Assembly: GCF_019219025.1 (NCBI RefSeq)
Contig: NZ_JAHUWN010000017.1
Location: 1-64,000, forward strand
Direction: 5' to 3'
Source: Bacillus sp. sid0103
Lineage (GTDB): Bacteria; Bacillota; Bacilli; Bacillales_B; DSM-18226
DNA: 64,000 nt
Notes under the pieces: model-generated
The model's database searches: none
What the model was told of the DNA's origin: nothing
What the model saw: the letters and a program-made list of their open reading frames with translations, nothing else
In this document: positions 17,876 to 26,698 of the stretch, piece after piece
Numbering within the stretch: position 1 is the first letter of the stretch
Layout: every line of letters starts with the position of its first letter
Made by a program: the position numbers and the translations under genes

Positions 17876-19390
17876 ATGCAGAACGAAATGATGCCTAATT
17901 TTTTGAAGAAAAGAGCGTTTCTAACTCCTGATCGACCTGCCGTTTATTTTCAGGAACAAGTAGTAACCTTTGAACAACTCTATCAACGTTCATATCAGGT
18001 TGCAGGGAAGTTACAAGGATTAGGTGTTCAAAAAGACCATTATGTCGGGGTTTTATTAAAAAATAATCTTGATACAGTTGTTATATTATTTGCCCTTCAG
18101 TTATTAGGAGTGAGATCCGTGATACTGAATAACCGTCTCTCTCCATCGGAACTTGCCTGGCAACTTAACGATTCAATGGCAGTTGCATTAATCCTTGATA
18201 ATTCTTTTAATGAAACAAAAGATATCATAAATAAACGTATTCCATCGCTAAAAACCTTAACAAAAGACGATATATTTTTCAGCGTCACAAACGATCCGAA
18301 TATCATTGAAGAAATATCGCTTTCTGATATATGTACCATTATGTATACATCAGGAACAACAGGTAATCCCAAGGGTGTCATCCAAACTTATGGAAATCAC
18401 TGGTGGAGTTCGGTTGGTTCAGCATTAAACTTAGGATTTATTGATAGCGACTGCTGGCTTTGTACCGTTCCACTGTTCCATATTAGCGGATATTCAATTT
18501 TAATGCGTAGTGTTATTTATGGCATGCCGATGGTTCTTCATGATCACTTTGATGTGGAAAAGACCATTACCGATATCCATGAAAAAGGGGTCACCATCAT
18601 GTCGGTTGTGGCAACAACGCTGACAAGAATCGTTGAAGCCCTTCAAGAACGGCGCCTTCCAAATCATTTCCGTTGTATGCTGCTTGGAGGTGGACCCGCA
18701 CCATTGCCATTACTCCAAGCATGTGTCGAAAGAGAGATCCCTGTATATCAAACATATGGTATGACCGAATCTTCCTCGCAAATCGTAACTCTTGCACCAG
18801 AATATAGTTTAACAAGGCTGGGTTCTGCTGGGAAGCCATTGTTTCCTTCACAAATTCAGATTGTCATGGAGGATGGAAATGTGGCTCCAGCAGGTGTTCC
18901 GGGTGAAATTGTCATTAAAGGACCCAATGTTACCTCAGGGTATTTATTTCGTCCCGAAGTTTCAAAGGAAAAGTTTAACAATGGCTGGTTTTACACAGGT
19001 GATATTGGTTATCTAGACGAAGCAGGCTTCTTATATGTCCTCGACCGGCGTTCGGACTTAATCATTTCAGGTGGAGAGAATATTTACCCTGCAGAAATAG
19101 AAGCCGCATTGCTGGCTCATCCTGATGTTAGCGAGGCAGGAGTAACACATAAAGAAGATCTAGAGTGGGGGCAAGTACCGGTAGCTTTTATTGTGAAGCG
19201 AGAGGGAACAGATCTTTCTGTGACAGAGCTGGTGCAATTTTGCAAACAGCAGGTCGCCAAATATAAAGTACCGAAAGCTTTTTATTTTACGAAGGAACTG
19301 CCTCGAAATGCCTCGAAAAAATTGCTTCGCAGGGAGCTGCGGGAGTGGATAAAGGATGGCAGGACCAATGATGAAGATAAGGTCAATTGA
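17876..19390 (+). CDS. menE: o-Succinylbenzoate-CoA ligase MenE
   Basis: Activates o-succinylbenzoate with ATP and CoA. The 504-residue ANL-superfamily protein has the P-loop IMYTSGTTGNPKGV (about residues 156-169), YGMTESSSQ, WFYTGDIGYLD, DRRSDLIISGGENIYP and the C-terminal catalytic Lys region PRNASKKLLRRELR. The ATG at 17876 follows AAAGGTG. Overlaps menC at its 3' end. Confidence 0.95.
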   Translation: MQNEMMPNFLKKRAFLTPDRPAVYFQEQVVTFEQLYQRSYQVAGKLQGLGVQKDHYVGVLLKNNLDTVVILFALQLLGVRSVILNNRLSPSELAWQLNDSMAVALILDNSFNETKDIINKRIPSLKTLTKDDIFFSVTNDPNIIEEISLSDICTIMYTSGTTGNPKGVIQTYGNHWWSSVGSALNLGFIDSDCWLCTVPLFHISGYSILMRSVIYGMPMVLHDHFDVEKTITDIHEKGVTIMSVVATTLTRIVEALQERRLPNHFRCMLLGGGPAPLPLLQACVEREIPVYQTYGMTESSSQIVTLAPEYSLTRLGSAGKPLFPSQIQIVMEDGNVAPAGVPGEIVIKGPNVTSGYLFRPEVSKEKFNNGWFYTGDIGYLDEAGFLYVLDRRSDLIISGGENIYPAEIEAALLAHPDVSEAGVTHKEDLEWGQVPVAFIVKREGTDLSVTELVQFCKQQVAKYKVPKAFYFTKELPRNASKKLLRRELREWIKDGRTNDEDKVN

Positions 19391-20477
19391 GTTACATGTC
19401 ATGGAAATGCCCTTAAAGGATCCGTTTCTGACCCATTTAGGTGCTGTTACAGTACGTGAAGGGATCATTATTAAAATAACCAATTCAGACGGAATTTCCG
19501 GCTATGGTGAGGGCGTTGCTTTTTCCACTCCGTGGTACACCGAAGAAACGGTTAAAACCTGTTTACATATGTTAACGGATTTTTTAATTCCACTACTTCA
19601 AAAAAATCCGATCGATCATCCTGCGCAGGCGTCGACTCTGTTTAGTTCGTTACGAAGGAACAATATGGCTAAAGCCGCTTTAGAAACCGCACTATGGGAT
19701 TTATATGCGAAGAGCGAGGCACAGCCCTTGTCAAGAGTCCTTGGAGGTACACGCTCGGCTGTTGCAGCAGGTGTGGTGGTGGCAACAGACTCTACAACAA
19801 AAGCAATCCGGCAGATTGACCAATATCTTATAGAAGGGTATCAGCGTATTAAAGTTAAAATTAGTCCAAAACTAGACTATGCCTTTCTTGCAGAAATTCG
19901 CCGTTCTTACCCAGACCTGCCGATAATGGCTGATGCCAATTCTGCCTATTCGTTAAAGGATATAGAGCGGATAAAAGCTCTAGATGACTTTAATCTGCTA
20001 ATGATAGAGCAGCCGCTTGGATATGATGATATTCTTGAGCACGCTTTGCTGCAAAAGGAAATCAAAACTCCGATTTGCTTGGATGAAAGTATTAACAGCT
20101 ATGATGATGCCCGTAAAGCAATTGAGTTCGGAAGTTGTAAGGTCATTAATATTAAAGTGGGCAAGGTTGGCGGATTATATGAAGCAAAGCGAATTCATGA
20201 CTACTGTTTTGAAAAGGGTATCCCCGTTTGGTGTGGGGGGATGATCGAATTTGGAATATCCCGTGCCCATAATATTTCGCTCGCTTCCTTACCAGGATTT
20301 TCAATCCCAGGTGACATTTCTTCTTCAAATCGTTTTTGGGAAGATGATATTATTACGCCGGTAGTTAGCGTTCAAAACGGTTTTGTAACCGTACCTTCGG
20401 GCCCAGGAATCGGTTACCAGATTAATGAGAAAAGACTTCAGGAAGTTTCGCAATGGAAAGAAACAATTGTATTTTAG
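19371..20477 (+). CDS. menC: o-Succinylbenzoate synthase MenC
   Basis: Enolase-superfamily enzyme that dehydrates SHCHC to o-succinylbenzoate. Visible active-site elements are the Lys pair in RIKVKI, the metal ligands in MADANSAY, MIEQPL and CLDESI, and the C-terminal GGMIEFGISRAHN. The start at 19371 (MKIRSIELHVMEM) is chosen by similarity to MenC and an AGGA 6 nt upstream. ATGs at 19356 and 19368 are also in frame. It starts inside menE, and completes the men pathway present here (F-D-H-B-E-C plus A). Confidence 0.94.
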   Translation: MKIRSIELHVMEMPLKDPFLTHLGAVTVREGIIIKITNSDGISGYGEGVAFSTPWYTEETVKTCLHMLTDFLIPLLQKNPIDHPAQASTLFSSLRRNNMAKAALETALWDLYAKSEAQPLSRVLGGTRSAVAAGVVVATDSTTKAIRQIDQYLIEGYQRIKVKISPKLDYAFLAEIRRSYPDLPIMADANSAYSLKDIERIKALDDFNLLMIEQPLGYDDILEHALLQKEIKTPICLDESINSYDDARKAIEFGSCKVINIKVGKVGGLYEAKRIHDYCFEKGIPVWCGGMIEFGISRAHNISLASLPGFSIPGDISSSNRFWEDDIITPVVSVQNGFVTVPSGPGIGYQINEKRLQEVSQWKETIVF

Positions 20478-20478
20478 T

Positions 20479-20645
20479 AAGGCTCTTTTCGTACACTTTG
20501 TTGCTTTTGGAGCTTAATAAGTGTCAATTACTAAGTTTCTAGGCAATTTTCGCAAATGTTTTTACGAAAAGATGCCACGAAGCATCTAGTTATACGGGTT
20601 GATGAACTTATACGAAAACAACAATCTATGCGAAAATAGCCTTTA
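20479..20645 (-). repeat. ~167-bp MITE-like repeat (copy 2, inverted)
   Basis: Reverse complement of the element at 6533-6702 with scattered mismatches; ends AAGGCTCTTTTCG / CGAAAATAGCCTT. It begins one base after the menC stop. Confidence 0.8.
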
Positions 20646-20670
20646 GTAATTATGTAGACAGATCCTTACA

Positions 20671-20707
20671 AAAAAAAGAATCAGGACAAGGGCCTGGTTC
20701 TTTTTTA
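20671..20707. terminator. Terminator between menC and the zinc lipoprotein gene
   Basis: A-run, AAGAATCAGG / CCTGGTTCTT stem, then T-run; usable from both sides of this convergent junction. Confidence 0.85.
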
Positions 20708-21637
20708 GTTGTTTAAAGCTGTTTTTAATGCTTCAAGATTTTGATTCATTAATGAAAAATAGGTTTCTTTGTTTTTAATATTTTCTTTTGATAAAATAGC
20801 TAGATTATGGATTGGTAAAGCTCTAGCCCCAATTTCTTTTTGAACGATTTTTCCAAGTTTCGATTGGACATTTTGTTCGAATAGCATATAGTGTAATCCT
20901 TCCTGTTCTGCAATGGAGATTATGTTCTCTAATTCCTTTTGGGTCGGTTCATTGGCAGTCGATAGGCCTGATACGCTAATTTGTTCAATTCCATACCGCT
21001 TTTCCCAATAACCGAACGCTGCATGTGTTACGATGATCTTTTTATGTTTTGCATGTGTAAGCGTCTGCTCATAATTCTTATTAAGTTCATCTAGTTTAAG
21101 GGAAAGTTTTTGAAAATTGTTATTGAATTGTTCTTTGTATTGCGGCATCTGTTTAATTAATGAATCACGAATAACAGATGCCATTTCTTTTGAATAGATA
21201 GGATCAAGCCATACATGTGGATTGACGTCAGACTTGTGGTCATGATGTTCTTCCTCTTCATTAGTTGATTTTGGAAGGTTAATGTCCTCAGCCGTTGGCA
21301 CCAACTCTACATGTTCATTTTTTAATGTTTCTTTCGATTTTTCTACAAACCCTTCAAGCCCAAGCCCAATGTAAAAAAATAAGTCTGAATCAGCGAGATT
21401 CATCATATCCTTTTGGGATGGTTCAAAAGTATGTTCATCTGCCCCAGGTGGATAGATGGTTTTAACATTTACATATTTTCCACCAATTTGTGAAGTAAAA
21501 TATTGAAGTGGAAATACTGTGGTAAATATGGTTAACTGGTCCTTCTTTTTTTGTACTTGTTCATTACCATTTGAACATGCCGACAATAGAAGACTTAATG
21601 GTAACAGAAAAGAAAGGAAACAAATAATTTTTTTCAT
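20705..21637 (-). CDS. znuA: Zinc-type ABC transporter solute-binding lipoprotein (ZnuA/AdcA family)
   Basis: Cluster A-I metal-binding lipoprotein, 310 residues. It has a lipoprotein signal (LLLSACSNG, lipobox Cys ~21), the binding-site segment GADEHTFEPSQKD, an acidic and His-rich loop (NEEEEHHDHKSD, about 126-137) typical of zinc rather than manganese members, then VNPHVWLDP, VTHAAFGYW and LFEQNVQSK. These supply the expected His/His/His/Glu-type ligands. No permease or ATPase gene adjoins, so it must use a transporter encoded elsewhere. A Zur-like box overlaps its probable promoter region. Metal specificity is inferred. Confidence 0.88.
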   Translation of the reverse strand: MKKIICFLSFLLPLSLLLSACSNGNEQVQKKKDQLTIFTTVFPLQYFTSQIGGKYVNVKTIYPPGADEHTFEPSQKDMMNLADSDLFFYIGLGLEGFVEKSKETLKNEHVELVPTAEDINLPKSTNEEEEHHDHKSDVNPHVWLDPIYSKEMASVIRDSLIKQMPQYKEQFNNNFQKLSLKLDELNKNYEQTLTHAKHKKIIVTHAAFGYWEKRYGIEQISVSGLSTANEPTQKELENIISIAEQEGLHYMLFEQNVQSKLGKIVQKEIGARALPIHNLAILSKENIKNKETYFSLMNQNLEALKTALNN

Positions 21638-21659
21638 AGAGACTCCTTCATATGTTTAT

Positions 21660-21680
21660 AAATCAGATTTATTACGATTT
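21660..21680 (-). promoter_or_regulatory. Zur-like operator upstream of the zinc lipoprotein gene
   Basis: On the minus strand the 21 nt read AAATCGTAATA then AATCTGATTT. The left half is identical to the B. subtilis Zur consensus half AAATCGTAAT; the right half agrees at about 7 of 10. It lies 23-43 nt before the start codon, consistent with repression when zinc is sufficient. Confidence 0.7.
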
Positions 21681-21849
21681 ATTATTGAAATTTTTTTGGA
21701 ATTCTGAAAAATAATAACTACATAATACGGAACGATTCCGATTTCCATTTGTATCTTACAAAAAATTTTCCTCAAAAGCAAGTATAAAATTTTGTTTCAT
21801 AATCAAATATTAGGTATGCTTAGATAGAAACAAAGGAAGGATGATGGTC

Positions 21850-22422
21850 ATGAACAACTCAACATTATTAAATGAAATCCTAACATTTAATGAAAACTTT
21901 GTGGAAAACAGAGAATATGAAAAGTATGAAACAACTAAATTCCCTAATAAACGAATGGTGATTCTAACATGTATGGATACAAGACTGCTGGAATTATTGC
22001 CAAAGGCTTTGAACTTGGGAAATGGGGATGCAAAAATAATTAAAGATGCTGGCGCTCTGGTTTCACACCCGTTTGGAAGTGTGATGAGAAGCATATTAAT
22101 TGCCCTGTATCAATTAAAGGCTCAAGAAGTTTTAGTAATAGCTCATCATGATTGCGGTATGAGCGGTCTTAAGGCAGAACCAGTAATTGAAAGTATGAAG
22201 GAGCGGGGAATATCAGCAGAAACGTTCGATACGCTTACCTATTCCGGAATTGATATTAAAAAGTGGCTTCATGGGTTTGATAATGTAACCGATAGTGTAG
22301 TACACAGTGTAGAAATTATTAAAAACCATCCGTTAATGTCAAAGGATATCCCTGTTCATGGCTTGGTTATCGATCCTAAGACAGGTAAACTGGATCTTGT
22401 GGTCGATGGTTATAAGAATTAA
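21850..22422 (+). CDS. ytiB: Beta-class carbonic anhydrase (YtiB-like)
   Basis: Zinc enzyme interconverting CO2 and bicarbonate. The 190-residue protein has the family motifs CMDTR (zinc Cys and Asp-Arg dyad) and HHDCGM (zinc His and Cys). The sequence [20 protein letters not shown] at the end is characteristic of the YtiB subgroup. Start at 21850 ([11 protein letters not shown]) is about 10 nt after GGAAGG; an ATG at 21841 touches the ribosome site and is less likely. Its stop overlaps the convergent yidD stop by 4 nt. Confidence 0.92.
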   Translation: MNNSTLLNEILTFNENFVENREYEKYETTKFPNKRMVILTCMDTRLLELLPKALNLGNGDAKIIKDAGALVSHPFGSVMRSILIALYQLKAQEVLVIAHHDCGMSGLKAEPVIESMKERGISAETFDTLTYSGIDIKKWLHGFDNVTDSVVHSVEIIKNHPLMSKDIPVHGLVIDPKTGKLDLVVDGYKN

Positions 22423-22646
22423 CGGTTGTCCTTTTCTGGGACAGGATCTAAGCCTCCTGGATGGAACGGATGGCATTTTGAGATTCTTTTAAGCGTAAGC
22501 CAGCCGCCTTTCAAGGCACCGAACCGTTGAATTGCTTCCATCCCATAATGCGAACAGGTTGGATAAAAGCGGCAGGTCGGTGGTTTAATTGGTGAGATAG
22601 CAACTTGATAAAAACGAATAACAGCAAGGAAGATTTTTTTTACCAT
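22419..22646 (-). CDS. yidD: Membrane protein insertion efficiency factor YidD
   Basis: Short 75-residue protein with an amphipathic/hydrophobic N-terminus and the YidD signature [22 protein letters not shown] followed by [13 protein letters not shown]. In other bacteria YidD assists YidC-dependent membrane insertion. ATG at 22646 follows AAGGAG; a GTG three codons earlier overlaps the ribosome site. Neighbours match B. subtilis ytiB-ytjA-luxS. Confidence 0.95.
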   Translation of the reverse strand: MVKKIFLAVIRFYQVAISPIKPPTCRFYPTCSHYGMEAIQRFGALKGGWLTLKRISKCHPFHPGGLDPVPEKDNR

Positions 22647-22790
22647 AAGTGTCACTCCTTTTGTGCAATTACCTACAACATACCATAATTCAATAACAAC
22701 GTCTAAAATGTTAATTATATGTAAGTAAGTAGATGAAAAAACTCGGAATTTATTGTATGATTAGGGTAGATAAAAAAAGGAGTGATTTTG

Positions 22791-23264
22791 ATGCCTTCTG
22801 TTGAAAGCTTTGATTTAGATCATAACGCAGTTAAAGCCCCATATGTGAGACATTGTGGTGTTCACAAAGTAGGTAGTGACGGCATTGTTAATAAATATGA
22901 TATTCGTTTTTGCCAGCCTAATAAACAAGCGATGAAACCGGATGTCATCCATACATTAGAGCACTTGCTTGCTTATAATCTTCGTAAGCATTCTGAGAAG
23001 TATGACCACTTCGATATTATTGATATTTCACCAATGGGCTGCCAAACAGGATATTATTTAGTAGTTAGTGGAGAACCATCTGTTGAGGAAATCATTGATC
23101 TTTTAGAAGATACAATGAAAGATGCTCTTGAAATCATTGAAATTCCTGCTGCCAATGAAAGACAATGCGGCCAAGCAAATCTGCATGATTTAGAAGGGGC
23201 TAAACGTTTAATGCGTTTCTGGCTGGAGCAAAGCAAGGAAAATCTAAAACAGGTTTTTGCATAA
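22791..23264 (+). CDS. luxS: S-ribosylhomocysteine lyase LuxS
   Basis: Cleaves S-ribosylhomocysteine to homocysteine and the AI-2 precursor DPD. It recycles the by-product of SAM-dependent methylation and links to metK further along. 157 residues. Metal ligands are visible in HTLEH (His, His) and GCQTGYY (Cys), plus the N-terminal [17 protein letters not shown] at 22791 sits 10 nt after AAGGAG. Confidence 0.97.
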   Translation: MPSVESFDLDHNAVKAPYVRHCGVHKVGSDGIVNKYDIRFCQPNKQAMKPDVIHTLEHLLAYNLRKHSEKYDHFDIIDISPMGCQTGYYLVVSGEPSVEEIIDLLEDTMKDALEIIEIPAANERQCGQANLHDLEGAKRLMRFWLEQSKENLKQVFA

Positions 23265-23278
23265 ATAGAAAAAGCGTA

Positions 23279-23380
23279 AGCGCCTTGGACAGCCCCGACC
23301 AGCATAAGTCAAGCCCTGCAGGAAGGAGTCTTTTCCCTTCCGAAAGGGATTGACTTATGACCTCGAGGGGCTAGGCGCTG
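23279..23380. repeat. ~100-bp palindromic intergenic repeat after luxS
   Basis: Outer arms AGCGCCTTGGACAGCCCCG and CGAGGGGCTAGGCGCT pair, as do inner arms CATAAGTCAA / TTGACTTATG and AAGGAGTC...CCTTCC. A hairpin-forming element of the kind scattered between genes in Bacillaceae; distinct from the 186-bp family. Confidence 0.75.
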
Positions 23381-23397
23381 AAGTTAGACAAAATGAT

Positions 23398-23433
23398 AAA
23401 AAATTCCTATTCTAATTGAATAGGAATTTTTTA
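23398..23433. terminator. Terminator between luxS and the small membrane protein gene
   Basis: Near-perfect palindrome AAAAAATTCCTATTC / GAATAGGAATTTTTT; suits transcription from both sides. Confidence 0.9.
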
Positions 23434-23601
23434 CGATTTATTTTGGTCCTCAGCATGCTCTTCCTTCTCTTGGTCAAGATATGGATTATTTTCTATTGGA
23501 TCTACCGTATGTTTATATGTGTAGGCTTTAGAAGTGGTGCCCACGGCTAGAAGAAGAACAACGATAACGATAATAATACAAATAACGGCTACTACATACA
23601 T
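23431..23601 (-). CDS. Small single-pass membrane protein (YtzI-like?)
   Basis: A 56-residue ORF: MYVVAVICIIIVIVVLLLAV forms one hydrophobic helix. A short acidic tail follows (TSKAYTYKHTVDP, then ENNPYLDQEKEEHAEDQ). GGAGG precedes the ATG by about 13 nt, longer than usual. A terminator starts at its stop. The TTSKAY-KHTVD segment and position beside luxS suggest the B. subtilis ytzI family, from memory and not certain. Function unknown; the cytosolic side probably carries the charged tail. Confidence 0.65.
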   Translation of the reverse strand: MYVVAVICIIIVIVVLLLAVGTTSKAYTYKHTVDPIENNPYLDQEKEEHAEDQNKS

Positions 23602-23662
23602 TTGTGTGGGAGGCCTCCTTTTTCTCTATTGTAGCATGAATTGGTGTTTTTTTTGCGAAAAG

Positions 23663-23691
23663 AAAAAAGGAAGCCCGCTGTTTGAGCTTCC
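23663..23691 (-). terminator. Terminator of the 23714-23971 gene
   Basis: On the minus strand GGAAGCTC / GGGCTTCC stem followed by a run of T. Confidence 0.8.
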
Positions 23692-23713
23692 GTCGCTACA
23701 CTATTATGTATAA

Positions 23714-23971
23714 TCAATGAATATTTCGTGGATGATAAGTATTCGTGCGGTGCTGGCCGTACTCTTCTTGGGCAAATTTACCTTTTAAACTCTCAATTAA
23801 ATAAATTCCCATTAAATTGTATAATTCCTGCTTATCCATTTCTTGGATTAATGCAAGTAAATCCTCATGTGACATTTCTTCTAAAAAGGCAAACGCCAGC
23901 ATGTCGATATCCTCTTCATCACCGGTTAACTTATTTCTATACATCTCATACAATTCATCGACTAATTTCAT
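23714..23971 (-). CDS. Small acidic conserved hypothetical protein
   Basis: 85-residue predicted helical, acidic protein (MKLVDELYEMYRNKLTGDEED, then FLEEMSHEDLLALIQEMDKQELYNLMGIYLIESLKGK). The ATG follows GGAGGTG closely. No signal peptide or membrane segment and no catalytic motif. It may belong to a small Bacillus-specific DUF family, but I cannot name it with confidence. It has its own terminator, so is probably monocistronic. Confidence 0.7.
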   Translation of the reverse strand: MKLVDELYEMYRNKLTGDEEDIDMLAFAFLEEMSHEDLLALIQEMDKQELYNLMGIYLIESLKGKFAQEEYGQHRTNTYHPRNIH

Positions 23972-24173
23972 TTAGTACACCTCCTTGTTATAATCATTTC
24001 CCTTATTAGGACAAAATAATTCTATCTCTCCTTTTTATAAATTAACAGAAAAGTCTGTTTCTTTGGTTGTATGTTTATTATAACGTATTCATTTCTAAAA
24101 AATGAATCGAAATTTGGCAAAGAATAAATTTTTTCTATTTGCAAATTACTAATGATTAAAAGGGGATGACATG

Positions 24174-24491
24174 ATGGATGAGCAAAAGAAAACCTATTAC
24201 ATTGATGTAGGGAGCGGTGAAATTTCGCGAAGTGCCACTAATTCAACTTGGAGTTATAAAATTCAAGCAAATGATGAAGAAATCACTCAACTCCGAGAGC
24301 TGTTTGATCAGAATTATTCAACAGAATGGAAGAACTTCTTTCGAGCCCATGTTCCATATATTGAGTATCATTACGACCGTGAAAACGACGCCTATGATAA
24401 TACAATTCAACAAGTGTATGGGATGCTGCACAAACTTGGTGATGAAGAAGCAAAAAGCCACATTGAAAGTATGAATATTTTACCAAGATAA
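24174..24491 (+). CDS. Conserved hypothetical protein (~105 residues)
   Basis: Soluble acidic protein beginning MDEQKKTYYIDVGSGEISRS with a C-terminal helical part (DNTIQQVYGMLHKLGDEEAKSHIESM). The AGGGG ribosome site favours ATG 24174 over the ATG one codon earlier. It stands alone with a terminator after it. I do not recognise the function; a general hydrolase label seen on relatives would not be supported by motifs here. Confidence 0.75.
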   Translation: MDEQKKTYYIDVGSGEISRSATNSTWSYKIQANDEEITQLRELFDQNYSTEWKNFFRAHVPYIEYHYDRENDAYDNTIQQVYGMLHKLGDEEAKSHIESMNILPR

Positions 24492-24533
24492 AATATAGAA
24501 AATATTTCTCCGTAATAAACAATATTCCTTGAA

Positions 24534-24567
24534 AGAAAAATCCTAACTTTAGGATTTTTCTTTTTTT
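24534..24567 (+). terminator. Intrinsic terminator
   Basis: AGAAAAATCCTA / TAGGATTTTTCT stem with T-run, 40 nt after the preceding stop. Confidence 0.88.
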
Positions 24568-24607
24568 GATTATAATAAGAGCAATAAATGTTGAGGCGGA
24601 ATATAAA

Positions 24608-25090
24608 ATGATACATTTTTTAGATGAAAATGGGAATCAGGTTGAACTGTCTTTTATACAAAATGACTTCCAAGAGGAAGCAAAACATGTGTTAGTCATC
24701 TGCCAAAAGGGGGAAGAATGGCTGTTGACGAACCATAAAAAAAGGGGTCTTGAATTTCCCGGAGGAAAAATGGAGTCAGGGGAAACACTAGAAGAAGCTG
24801 CACGACGAGAAGTATATGAAGAAACAGGAGCAATTTTAGATGATCTTAAATTTTTAGCGGAGTATAAAATTTTCGACCCAATCAGGTCTTTTGTGAAAAC
24901 CGTCTTTTGGGGAAAGGTAAAAAAGCTAGAGCAAACGTCTGGTTACTTTGAAACAAATGGTCCCGTTGTTGTTCAAGGAGAGGATCTATTATCGCAACGA
25001 TTTGGGGATCATTACAGCTTTATTATGAAAGATCAGGTTGTTGAGCAATGTGTGAAATACATTCAAAAATTACAAAAGGAAAAGGAATAG
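24608..25090 (+). CDS. ytkD: Nudix hydrolase, 8-oxo-dGTPase type (YtkD/MutTA)
   Basis: 160-residue Nudix protein. The box GKMESGETLEEAARREVYEETGAI lies at about residues 53-76, with all consensus Gly, Arg and Glu positions. B. subtilis YtkD removes oxidised guanine nucleotides and has RNA 5'-pyrophosphohydrolase-like activity. ATG 24608 (MIHFLDENGNQ) follows GAGGCGGA; earlier in-frame starts read through a terminator and are rejected. Confidence 0.9.
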   Translation: MIHFLDENGNQVELSFIQNDFQEEAKHVLVICQKGEEWLLTNHKKRGLEFPGGKMESGETLEEAARREVYEETGAILDDLKFLAEYKIFDPIRSFVKTVFWGKVKKLEQTSGYFETNGPVVVQGEDLLSQRFGDHYSFIMKDQVVEQCVKYIQKLQKEKE

Positions 25091-25122
25091 CAGAAAGTAT
25101 TTGTTAACAAACTGCTATTCCT
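25081..25122. terminator. Convergent terminator between ytkD and the ABC permease gene
   Basis: Perfect 12-bp inverted repeat AAGGAATAGCAG / CTGCTATTCCTT. It includes the ytkD stop and lies just before the permease stop. Confidence 0.7.
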
Positions 25123-25921
25123 TAATAATTTTTCTTTCTAATAATTCAACGAGTTGATACATAATGGTGGCAAATACGGCGATCACCAAAAGTGATAAAA
25201 AAACGAGGGTAAAGTTAAATACTTGAAAGCCGTAAATGATCATGTAGCCAAGCCCTCGTGTGGATACCAGGAATTCTCCAACAATAACACCCACCCATGA
25301 CAATCCGACATTAACCTTTAAGGTTGAAATAATCGTCGGGAAACTTGCAGGGAGGATCGCTTCCTTGAAACATTGCCAGCGCGTGGCCCCAAAAGTTTGG
25401 AGTACTTTCAGATAATTTGGATCTACTTCTTTGAATGAAGTATACACAACAATAGTGGTTATGATTATCGAAATTATCGCACCCATAGCAATAATCGATG
25501 AATAACCTGGGCCTAATGCTACAATCAAAATGGGACCCAATGCCACTTTTGGCATTGCATTTAAGATGACAAGGTAGGGATCCAGCACCTTTGAAATTAT
25601 GGGGGACCACCAAAGGATGGCAGCTAATATTGTACCCAAAAGTGTACCTAGAACAAATCCCAGAACAGTTTCTGTCAAAGTCACCCCAATATGGCCTACT
25701 AAGGTGCCATCATGAATTTTTTCTAGAAGTAAGTTCCAGATTTTCGATGGCGAACTAAAAAGAAGCGGGTCAATCCATTGTTTTTGACTAAACCATTCCC
25801 AACTGGAAAAGAAGACGATAAAGATAATCGCTTGATAAAATCTAACCCATCTTTTTTCCACCTTCAATGATTGAATATAGTTTCTATGGAGGAGTTCTAA
25901 CTTATTCTTTTTCTGGCTCAA
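25115..25921 (-). CDS. ytlD: ABC transporter permease (YtlD-like, SsuC/TauC/ThiX family)
   Basis: 268-residue membrane protein with about six helices. It has the permease EAA-type loop [26 protein letters not shown], which contacts the ATPase. The first helix region is [23 protein letters not shown] at 25921 is preferred because AAGGAG lies 10 nt upstream; an ATG 22 codons earlier would overlap the ATPase gene by 86 nt. Last gene of a three-gene importer operon. Substrate unknown; the family imports sulfonates, nitrate-like anions or thiamine precursors. Confidence 0.87.
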   Translation of the reverse strand: MSQKKNKLELLHRNYIQSLKVEKRWVRFYQAIIFIVFFSSWEWFSQKQWIDPLLFSSPSKIWNLLLEKIHDGTLVGHIGVTLTETVLGFVLGTLLGTILAAILWWSPIISKVLDPYLVILNAMPKVALGPILIVALGPGYSSIIAMGAIISIIITTIVVYTSFKEVDPNYLKVLQTFGATRWQCFKEAILPASFPTIISTLKVNVGLSWVGVIVGEFLVSTRGLGYMIIYGFQVFNFTLVFLSLLVIAVFATIMYQLVELLERKIIKE

Positions 25922-26678
25922 GAGACTCCAACTCCTTCCATATCGTTTGAAAGATACTTGAAAATGCCTCATGATTTCTGGCTTCAAATGGGGAAAGTTT
26001 CCTTAGTTCATCAGGCATTGTAAAGGTTTTATATATTCTTCCGGGACTTGGTGACAGCAAAAAGACACGGTCGCTCATGGCAATAGCTTCGCCGATATCA
26101 TGAGTTACGAGAATCGCTGTTTTTCCAAATTCATCTAATGTTTGTGAGACTAAATCTTCAAGTTTCAACTTTGTTTGATAATCGAGGGCGGAAAAGGGCT
26201 CATCAAGCATGAGCAGTTTTGGTTCTGTGGCAAGGGTGCGAACAAGTGCCACCCGCTGCCGCATTCCCCCAGATAACTGCCTCGGCAGTTGTTTTTCCAC
26301 TCCGGTTAAACCGATTTGTTTAAGCAGGCGAAGGGCCGTGGTTCTTGTTTGATGATTTAACTGCTTTGATAATTTCAGACCCAATAAGATATTCTCTTCA
26401 ATCGTTTTCCAAGGGAACAAATAATCTTGTTGAAGCATATACCCGATTTGGTTTTTCGCAGTGGTTACAGGCTTATTTTCTAACAAGACTGTACCTTGTG
26501 TGGGTTTAAGCAAGCTAGATATGATGGAAAGCAGAGTTGTCTTACCACAGCCGCTTGGGCCGAGGAGGGAAACAAACTCGCCCTCCTCAACGGTTATTGA
26601 AATATCGGAGAGGGCCGTAGTAGCAGAGGCTTTAGTAAAATAAGTGTGATGAATATTTTGAACGGTTAAAAAACTCAT
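25902..26678 (-). CDS. ytlC: ABC transporter ATP-binding protein (YtlC-like)
   Basis: 258-residue ATPase with Walker [11 protein letters not shown]-loop [10 protein letters not shown], signature LSGGMRQR, Walker [13 protein letters not shown] and H-loop VTHDIGEA, all intact. Powers the neighbouring permease. It follows the binding-protein gene by 20 nt. Confidence 0.93.
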   Translation of the reverse strand: MSFLTVQNIHHTYFTKASATTALSDISITVEEGEFVSLLGPSGCGKTTLLSIISSLLKPTQGTVLLENKPVTTAKNQIGYMLQQDYLFPWKTIEENILLGLKLSKQLNHQTRTTALRLLKQIGLTGVEKQLPRQLSGGMRQRVALVRTLATEPKLLMLDEPFSALDYQTKLKLEDLVSQTLDEFGKTAILVTHDIGEAIAMSDRVFLLSPSPGRIYKTFTMPDELRKLSPFEARNHEAFSSIFQTIWKELESLEPEKE

Positions 26679-26698
26679 GGGGACGGCCTCCCTTTTCT

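Noticed and set aside
26461..26643. Plus-strand frame over the ytlC ATPase
   Set aside because: Antisense shadow of conserved Walker A and signature motifs.
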